Notes under the pieces: model-generated
The model's database searches: none
What the model saw: only the letters and a program-made list of their open reading frames with translations
Told to the model about the DNA's origin: nothing
Part shown: positions 5,924 to 10,336 of the stretch, piece by piece
Position numbering within the stretch: the stretch's first letter is position 1
Layout of the letters: each line of letters starts with the position of its first letter
NCBI GenBank assembly: GCA_002779555.1
Contig: PEWI01000014.1
Location: 1-10,336, forward strand
Length of the DNA: 10,336 nt
Source: Candidatus Bathyarchaeota archaeon CG07_land_8_20_14_0_80_47_9
Lineage (GTDB): Archaea; Thermoproteota; Bathyarchaeia; Bathyarchaeales; Bathycorpusculaceae
Direction: 5' to 3'
Made by a program: the position numbers and the translations under genes

Positions 5924-7182
5924 AGCAAGCCTTCTTCAAGATTTCTGAAAAGCCGCACCTTGACCTCTTCGCCAGCATCAACAAACTGCACGTTTTCAGC
6001 AATTTCAACAAAGCCATCCGCGTGTGCAAGTGTTGTTATGGCTCCAGAAAGCCCTGTTGGGACAGGTTCAGCAACCAGCCGATTTGCCTTATCCCGCTTT
6101 AGCTTGACTGTGATGAAGGTTCGCCTACCTTTCGCAGGAAACATTCTCATAGCCACAAAAGCCTTCACTTCCGCAGCCTCGTGCACTTCTCTTCCACTCA
6201 TGAGACGGATTATCGGACTTGCAAGCAAGTGAAAAATCAAGAGCGCGGAAGCCGGATGGCCTGGAAGCGAAAAAAGGAGCTTTTCATCTACCACTGCCAC
6301 TGTTGTTGGTTTCCCAGGTTTGACGGCGATTCCCGAGACGATGACTCCGGGTTCTCCAAGCGAGTCTACTGTCTGCGGCATGATGTCCTTCGGGCCTACA
6401 GAGACACCGCCAGAAGTCACAACCACATCCGCAGACGCCAAGGCACGCTTCAACGCCTTTTCCAATTCAGCCCTGTCGTCTGGAAAGACACCCAAATAGA
6501 CCGGTTTCGCACCGCTTTCTGATACTGCCGCGCTTAGGCTGTAGGCATTTATGTCGTAGATTCTTCCAGATGTAAGTTTTCCGCCAGGTTCGGTCACTTC
6601 GGCGCCGGTTGATAGAACTGCAACGCGCGGAATCAAGTAAACCTTCACCTTCACCGTGCCTATTGCTGCGAGAACGCCGATTTCTCTTGAACCCAACAAT
6701 CTGCCTGCTTTCAGAACTGTTTCGCCTTTCCTGATGTCTGCTCCCGTTTTCATGACGTTTTCGTCTTTCGCCACAGCGCCGTAAATGTAGAGATCGTCGT
6801 CCTCTCGCTTCGTGTTCTCACTCATAACAACGGCGTCTGCGCCTTCAGGCATCGGTGCTCCTGTTACAATTTCAGCGGCTGACCCATGGGTTACTGTTGT
6901 GCAGGGCTTTTCTCCGACATTGACTCTTCCGCAAACTTTCAGCCACACAGGCCTGTTTTCATCTGCTCCAAAAGTGTCTGCAGCCTTCACTGCGTACCCA
7001 TCAACAGTTGAGCGGTTAAAAGGAGGAATGTCCAGAGTAGCGACCACATCTTCTCCGAGAACACGGTTGTGGGCTTCCAAGAGCGGGACTTCCTCAACAC
7101 CCAAAGGCTTGGGCTTGAAATGTCGGCGGATGACCTTTTCTGCTTCGTCAAGCGTGAGCAGCTTCCTAAACATCCTCATCAA
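5920..7182 (-). CDS. moeA: Molybdopterin molybdenumtransferase MoeA, downstream paralogue
   Basis: MoeA inserts molybdate or tungstate into adenylylated molybdopterin in the last step of cofactor synthesis. This 420-residue copy has the full family layout. The N-terminal domain carries NRSTVDGYAV (D61). The linker region has IVTGAPMPEGADAVVMSE (105-122). The MoCF/MogA-like domain has STGAEV (E195), TSGGVSVGPKD (256-266, ending in the conserved aspartate D266), KPGKP (288-292) and LPGHPAS (306-312). The C-terminal domain ends with GAITTLAHADGF (380-391). Of the two copies it is closer to the classical MoeA motifs. The longest frame starts TTG-ATG-AGG-ATG at 7182; the ATG at 7179 is the more likely start. 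Either way it overlaps the end of the upstream moeA by 14-17 bases, implying translational coupling. Numbering here is from the TTG. Confidence 0.93.
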   Translation of the reverse strand: MMRMFRKLLTLDEAEKVIRRHFKPKPLGVEEVPLLEAHNRVLGEDVVATLDIPPFNRSTVDGYAVKAADTFGADENRPVWLKVCGRVNVGEKPCTTVTHGSAAEIVTGAPMPEGADAVVMSENTKREDDDLYIYGAVAKDENVMKTGADIRKGETVLKAGRLLGSREIGVLAAIGTVKVKVYLIPRVAVLSTGAEVTEPGGKLTSGRIYDINAYSLSAAVSESGAKPVYLGVFPDDRAELEKALKRALASADVVVTSGGVSVGPKDIMPQTVDSLGEPGVIVSGIAVKPGKPTTVAVVDEKLLFSLPGHPASALLIFHLLASPIIRLMSGREVHEAAEVKAFVAMRMFPAKGRRTFITVKLKRDKANRLVAEPVPTGLSGAITTLAHADGFVEIAENVQFVDAGEEVKVRLFRNLEEGLL

Positions 7183-8413
7183 CCACTCTTACTGTGTCAA
7201 ACAACTGAACTGAGACGTGCTCGCCTTCTTCTAGGCCCTCTCGATTCTCAGGCACGACAACGTATCCGTTGGCTTTTGTCATCGTTGAAATCATGCTTGA
7301 ACCTCTGGCACTTATGGGTTCAGCGACAAATTCGCCATTTTGCTGAAACACATAGACGCGGACAAAATTTTTCCTTCCAAGAGTCGTTGCGATTCTTCTG
7401 TTCATCTTGGCTTGTGCTGTCGGTCTGAGCTCAAGTTTCAGCCCAAGCAATCTGCAAATCAACGGTCGGCAAAATACCTCAAACCCTATCATTGCCGCGA
7501 CAGGATTGCCTGGAAGAATGACTATCGGCTTTCCCCTGACCACGGCAAGAGCCGTCGGCATGCCTGGCCTCATAGCCACACCGTGAACGATGACGCCTGG
7601 TTTTCCGATGTTGTTGGCAGCTTCTGGAACTAGGTCTGCACCTCCGACGCTTGTCCCGCCAGAAGTTATCACCGCATCTGCTCTCTCAATCCCAAGTTTC
7701 AATCTTGCAGAAATCTCGTCAACATCATCTTTCGCAATGCCCAGATCCAGCGGTTCAGCACCCATCTCACAGCACAACATTGAGAGAACAAGCCTGTTAA
7801 CTTCGAAAACCTGATTCTCTCGCAGTTTGCTGCCCACTTTCACAAGTTCGTTTCCAGTTGCTAAAATGGCCACTTTGGGTCTTTCAACAACGGTTACCTC
7901 AGCTTTTCCAAGTGCCCCTACCAATCCCATGTGATGAGGTTTCAGGCGGGTTCCAGCTTTGACTGCGATGTCTCCCTTAGAAAGGTCCTCGCCTCTCTTG
8001 GAAACGTTCTCGCCAGGCGTCACCGAAACCCAAACCTCAATCTTGTCTTCAATGCGTCTAACGTTTTCCAGCATTACAACCGCATTTGCGCCCTTGGGAA
8101 TGGGGTTTCCCGTCCACAATTGCCTGCTCTGCTTGTGGACTATCATGTCTTTATCAGTGACTTGAAGCGTTTTCGGCTTGAACTGTGATGCACCGATGAC
8201 ATCTTCGGCCTTGACAGCGTATCCGTCAACTGCTGACCTGTCGAATCTCGGCAAATCCTCTCCTGCAATGATGTCTTCCGCCAGAACACGATCTAAAGCC
8301 GAGTGCAACGGGATGATAACTGGTTTTAACGGCTTAGCTTGCAGCTTGGAGAAAAACATCCGAACTGCGTCATCAACTGTTGTCAGTTTTTGGAATCCTT
8401 TTAGCCGCACCAA
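7166..8413 (-). CDS. moeA: Molybdopterin molybdenumtransferase MoeA, upstream paralogue
   Basis: This is the second, clearly diverged MoeA of 415 residues. It keeps FDRSAVDGYAV (57-67), the glutamate in ATGNEL (185-190), TSGGTSVGGAD (250-260) and LPGNPVAAM (300-308). It differs at places conserved in the partner: KPGKPT becomes RPGMPT (282-287), and the first conserved box is rewritten to LWTGNPIPKGANAVV (99-113). Many archaea carry two MoeA types, proposed to separate molybdenum and tungsten insertion or two cofactor forms. That is the likely reason for this pair, but the metal cannot be read from sequence. No MoaB or periplasmic-binding-protein fusion is present. The start is TTG at 8413 or GTG at 8410. 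A TATA-like CATATAG at 8435-8441 predicts transcription starting almost on that codon, so the mRNA may be leaderless. It is the first gene of the two-gene moeA unit. Confidence 0.92.
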   Translation of the reverse strand: MVRLKGFQKLTTVDDAVRMFFSKLQAKPLKPVIIPLHSALDRVLAEDIIAGEDLPRFDRSAVDGYAVKAEDVIGASQFKPKTLQVTDKDMIVHKQSRQLWTGNPIPKGANAVVMLENVRRIEDKIEVWVSVTPGENVSKRGEDLSKGDIAVKAGTRLKPHHMGLVGALGKAEVTVVERPKVAILATGNELVKVGSKLRENQVFEVNRLVLSMLCCEMGAEPLDLGIAKDDVDEISARLKLGIERADAVITSGGTSVGGADLVPEAANNIGKPGVIVHGVAMRPGMPTALAVVRGKPIVILPGNPVAAMIGFEVFCRPLICRLLGLKLELRPTAQAKMNRRIATTLGRKNFVRVYVFQQNGEFVAEPISARGSSMISTMTKANGYVVVPENREGLEEGEHVSVQLFDTVRVVDEDV

Positions 8414-8434
8414 AACCCGTACCCATAGACAGCA

Positions 8435-8460
8435 CTATATGATTGCATAGAAAAATGTAT
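8435..8460 (-). promoter_or_regulatory. T-run end of the nfo-like unit and TATA box of the moeA unit
   Basis: The 57 bp between the nfo-like stop and the first moeA are AT-rich. On the minus strand CATTTTTC (T5 at 8451-8455), about 15-20 bases after the nfo-like stop, resembles an archaeal oligo-T terminator. CATATAG (8435-8441) follows, about 25 bp before the moeA start, and fits a TATA box for a leaderless transcript. Together they suggest that moeA is transcribed separately. Confidence 0.4.
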
Positions 8461-8470
8461 CGCACTAAAT

Positions 8471-9343
8471 TCAAGCATCAATTTTCCTCAATTCTGTTTG
8501 GAGAATGTCCCGCATCTTCATCGCATCGATGTCCAACAACGGGCTTTCGCATATCATCACTGGTCTCAGCTTGAACTCCGCTATGATTTTCGCAAGCAGC
8601 CCGAAATCCGGTCCGTATCTCGCTTCGTCCAACATGTGATGTCGCCTTTCGCCTTTGTCCGTGAACTCGATCTTCGTGAAATGGCAATGCATGTTCTTGA
8701 CGGCTTCAACGCCGAGTCGATTCTCAATCTCGACCACAGCCTTTCGAAAATCCTCAACGGTGCGGAAACGCCCCATGCCCCTTGCATGCAGGTGCGACCA
8801 GTCAACCACCAGCTGTGTTTGATCAACTTCTTCACATATGGTCAAGACCTCTTCCAAGCTCCCAAACTGAGAGGGTTTACCCATCGTTTCAGCGCCGATC
8901 TTGACATTGCTAATTCCCAAGCTCCCAATCGTCTCAACGACATCCTTCAACGCTGTCACGCAGCTCTTGAGAACCTCTTCTCTCGGTCTCTTCCCATAGA
9001 AACCTGGGTGAAAAACCACAACGTATGCTCTCATCCACTGTGCTGCCGTTGCACATGCGATCAGTCGTTTCTTGCTTGCTTCAACAACATTTTTCTTGCC
9101 GCAGAGATTTACGAAATAGGAGCCGTGAAGGCTGAGCCAAACATCATTTTTCCTTGCTTCCAAGCCGAATCTTTCAGCGTCTTCTTTTTTAATCTGCGGC
9201 TTTCCACCCCAATATATGGCCTCGTACTCTAGTGCGTCAAGTCCTTCCACGCGTAGAAGTTTCGGGACGTCAGCTAAGGTTGCTTTCATTGCCCTGAACG
9301 CCGGAGGAACCCCAGCTGGACCGAACCTGGGGCGGTCAGCCAT
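8471..9343 (-). CDS. Endonuclease IV (Nfo)-like TIM-barrel protein with an altered metal site
   Basis: This 290-residue protein of the AP-endonuclease-2/xylose-isomerase TIM-barrel superfamily resembles endonuclease IV, which cuts DNA 5' of abasic sites with three zinc ions. Matching the nine E. coli Nfo ligands gives H73 (LHGSY), H112 (FHPG), E152 (AETMGK), D181 and H184 (VDWSHLHARG), H219 (NMHCHFTK), H235 (RRHHM) and E266 (CESPL). Y76 matches the DNA-contacting tyrosine. The exception is the DRHH motif, which reads RRHH (233-236), so the aspartate ligand is arginine; E232 beside it might substitute. The length is normal. The role may be abasic-site repair or a different phosphodiester or sugar reaction. 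AAGGGA, overlapping the stop codon of the preceding membrane-protein gene, is a good ribosome site for the ATG at 9343. The 9-base gap makes the two genes one operon. Confidence 0.85.
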   Translation of the reverse strand: MADRPRFGPAGVPPAFRAMKATLADVPKLLRVEGLDALEYEAIYWGGKPQIKKEDAERFGLEARKNDVWLSLHGSYFVNLCGKKNVVEASKKRLIACATAAQWMRAYVVVFHPGFYGKRPREEVLKSCVTALKDVVETIGSLGISNVKIGAETMGKPSQFGSLEEVLTICEEVDQTQLVVDWSHLHARGMGRFRTVEDFRKAVVEIENRLGVEAVKNMHCHFTKIEFTDKGERRHHMLDEARYGPDFGLLAKIIAEFKLRPVMICESPLLDIDAMKMRDILQTELRKIDA

Positions 9344-9352
9344 TAGAATCCC

Positions 9353-10159
9353 TTAGCTTTTTCCGCTTTTCTTGTAGCGAAAACCTTTCTGCCCATACTG
9401 ACCGTAAAACAGAACCGTTAGCGCTGAGACCCAAGCTGCAACGTTTTGAAAAACCAAATACTTCCCAGTATTATCTAGATCCGCGAGAGGCTTGATTATG
9501 TTTCCAACTCCTATGCAGAAGTCTCTGAAGCCCGGCGCGACAGACAGCAGAGCATTGTTCATTCCTGAGAAGACGCCGCCAACGGAAGCCAAAGCCTGTC
9601 CAGTGCCCTGTACAAAGCCAAGCAGTGAGGGATTGTTCTGATAGGTTGCTGATACGGCCTGATAGATCGTTTGCGGGTACGCAAGAAGAGAAACAATGAG
9701 TATAAACACTGCGAAAGCCAGAAGCACGGTTATGGCGCTTTTTATCGTGGCTCTGGCGAAATGTATCTTCTGCCAGACGTATGCCACACCCTTGGCTTTC
9801 AGTAACCCACGTTTCATTCTGCCAAAACCTTTCTTCAGTCCGCCCTGCTTGCTTTGTCTCGCCGCGGATCCAGCTTTTCCTTTCAATGCCTCCTTGGGTC
9901 TCATTGCGGTGTGCTTTGTCAGGTATGTCCAACTTGACACAAGCGTGATTATAACGGCTGCCGGAACCAGATGGAACAGCGGGCTGATTACGCCGAATAT
10001 CATGTTCTCAGGTTTTTCCTGAACGCCGAGATTCATGGCGTAGATAACGACGACATATTCAACGAAGATGGTTATGAGCAGAAACACTACTATTGCTGCA
10101 AGTCCTCTAAGTGTTGTCCATCTGATGACCAAATGCTTTTGCGGGTTCTGAGTTGCCAA
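9353..10159 (-). CDS. Integral membrane protein, unknown function, co-transcribed with the nfo-like gene
   Basis: This 268-residue protein has clear membrane helices at about 17-42, 58-80 and 140-161 and weaker hydrophobic stretches at about 185-207 and 236-253. The loop between helices 2 and 3 (about 81-139) is strongly basic, with some 18 Lys/Arg including KQGGLKKGFGRMKRG, and is presumably cytoplasmic. The segment after helix 3 is rich in Gln, Asn, Ser and Gly (YPQTIYQAVSATYQNNPS, 161-178), typical of an extracytoplasmic loop. The C-terminus is basic (FRYKKSGK). There is no signal-peptide cleavage site and no family I recognise. The start is TTG at 10159, supported by GGTGA seven bases upstream and a TATA box near 10223. 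It is the first gene of a two-gene unit with the nfo-like gene 9 bases downstream. The functional link between them is unknown. Confidence 0.8.
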   Translation of the reverse strand: MATQNPQKHLVIRWTTLRGLAAIVVFLLITIFVEYVVVIYAMNLGVQEKPENMIFGVISPLFHLVPAAVIITLVSSWTYLTKHTAMRPKEALKGKAGSAARQSKQGGLKKGFGRMKRGLLKAKGVAYVWQKIHFARATIKSAITVLLAFAVFILIVSLLAYPQTIYQAVSATYQNNPSLLGFVQGTGQALASVGGVFSGMNNALLSVAPGFRDFCIGVGNIIKPLADLDNTGKYLVFQNVAAWVSALTVLFYGQYGQKGFRYKKSGKS

Positions 10160-10218
10160 ACAGTTTCACCGGTCAGTCTCAACCTTTTTTCGAAGTTGTA
10201 CTTGCAATATGGATGTTC

Positions 10219-10228
10219 TTATTAATAA
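10219..10228 (-). promoter_or_regulatory. Putative TATA box of the membrane protein/nfo-like unit
   Basis: The minus strand reads TTATTAATAA about 65 bp before the TTG start, which predicts transcription from near 10198 and a leader of about 39 nt containing the GGTGA ribosome site. By eye only. Confidence 0.4.
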
Positions 10229-10258
10229 CTGTCACGTAAAGGTGATGGTTCAGAGATT

Positions 10259-10274
10259 CTAGCGCGCGCGCTAG
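10259..10274. repeat. Perfect 16-bp palindrome with alternating GC core
   Basis: CTAGCGCGCGCGCTAG is fully self-complementary and contains ten alternating G/C bases (10262-10271) in an otherwise AT-leaning intergenic region. It lies about 30 bp upstream of the TATA box of the membrane-protein unit. It could be a regulator site, a hairpin ending a transcript from outside the window, or simply a Z-DNA-prone tract. No T-run follows directly. Confidence 0.6.
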
Positions 10275-10336
10275 CCAAAACAACCAATGGTTTCAATTCG
10301 GTAGTAGTCTCGTTTTCTCATGCGATGTCAACAGAA

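Noticed and set aside
8498..9232. Long (244-codon) plus-strand frame antisense to the nfo-like gene
   Set aside because: It is a shadow of a gene whose motifs are unmistakable on the minus strand. The antisense product shows no domain logic and no ribosome site or promoter.
10241..10275. Possible tRNA 3' half or C/D-box RNA near GGTGATGGTTCAGAGATTC
   Set aside because: The T-arm spacing is wrong, there is no acceptor stem or anticodon arm, the C-box match is imperfect and no properly placed D box follows.
10285..10320. 16-codon minus-strand ORF starting ATGAGAAAACGA near the right edge
   Set aside because: Very short, ends inside the CTAG palindrome, bounded by an in-frame TGA upstream; no supporting signal.

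Overview
The window looks like part of a TACK-group archaeon, perhaps a Bathyarchaeia-like lineage. The reasons are archaeal TATA-like elements upstream of the transcription units, frequent TTG/GTG starts with weak or no Shine-Dalgarno sites, two adjacent moeA paralogues, a SpeB-type ureohydrolase, and a bacterial-type threonyl-tRNA synthetase without an editing domain, as in Crenarchaeota. The lineage is an inference. I could not run a similarity search. I see no insertion sequence, CRISPR array, tRNA or rRNA.

Layout, left to right. A class I SAM methyltransferase (+, 272-1084) lies behind a leader with a TATA-like box and a spaced repeat. Its frame stays open for 53 codons after the UAA stop. 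A catalytic-only threonyl-tRNA synthetase (-, 1348-2640) is divergent from an RsmB-like m5C RNA methyltransferase (+, 2957-4306). The roughly 316 bp between them holds a TATA box for the synthetase and a coding-like 40-codon ORF (-, 2834-2956) whose ATG abuts the methyltransferase start. The methyltransferase converges on an agmatinase-family enzyme (-, 4322-5218), with a symmetrical hairpin between the two stop codons. Upstream of the agmatinase is the C-terminal remnant of a GNAT acetyltransferase (+, 5297-5518), then a small four-helix membrane protein (+, 5567-5923) whose stop codon overlaps the stop of the moeA pair.

The two moeA genes (-, 8413 to 5920) overlap by 17 bases or slightly less and are probably translationally coupled. 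They would insert molybdenum or tungsten into molybdopterin. Upstream, a separate minus-strand unit encodes an integral membrane protein of unknown function (9353-10159), followed 9 bases later by an endonuclease IV (Nfo)-like TIM-barrel protein (8471-9343). That protein keeps eight of the nine Nfo metal ligands. The right edge carries a promoter for this unit and a perfect 16-bp palindrome with a (GC)5 core.

Most genes are translation, RNA-modification, cofactor or polyamine housekeeping. The points that most deserve a second look are the editing-less ThrRS, the Nfo-like protein with an altered metal site paired with a membrane protein, the 40-codon ORF between the divergent genes, the GNAT remnant, and the paired AACGTT sites near the start of the small membrane gene.
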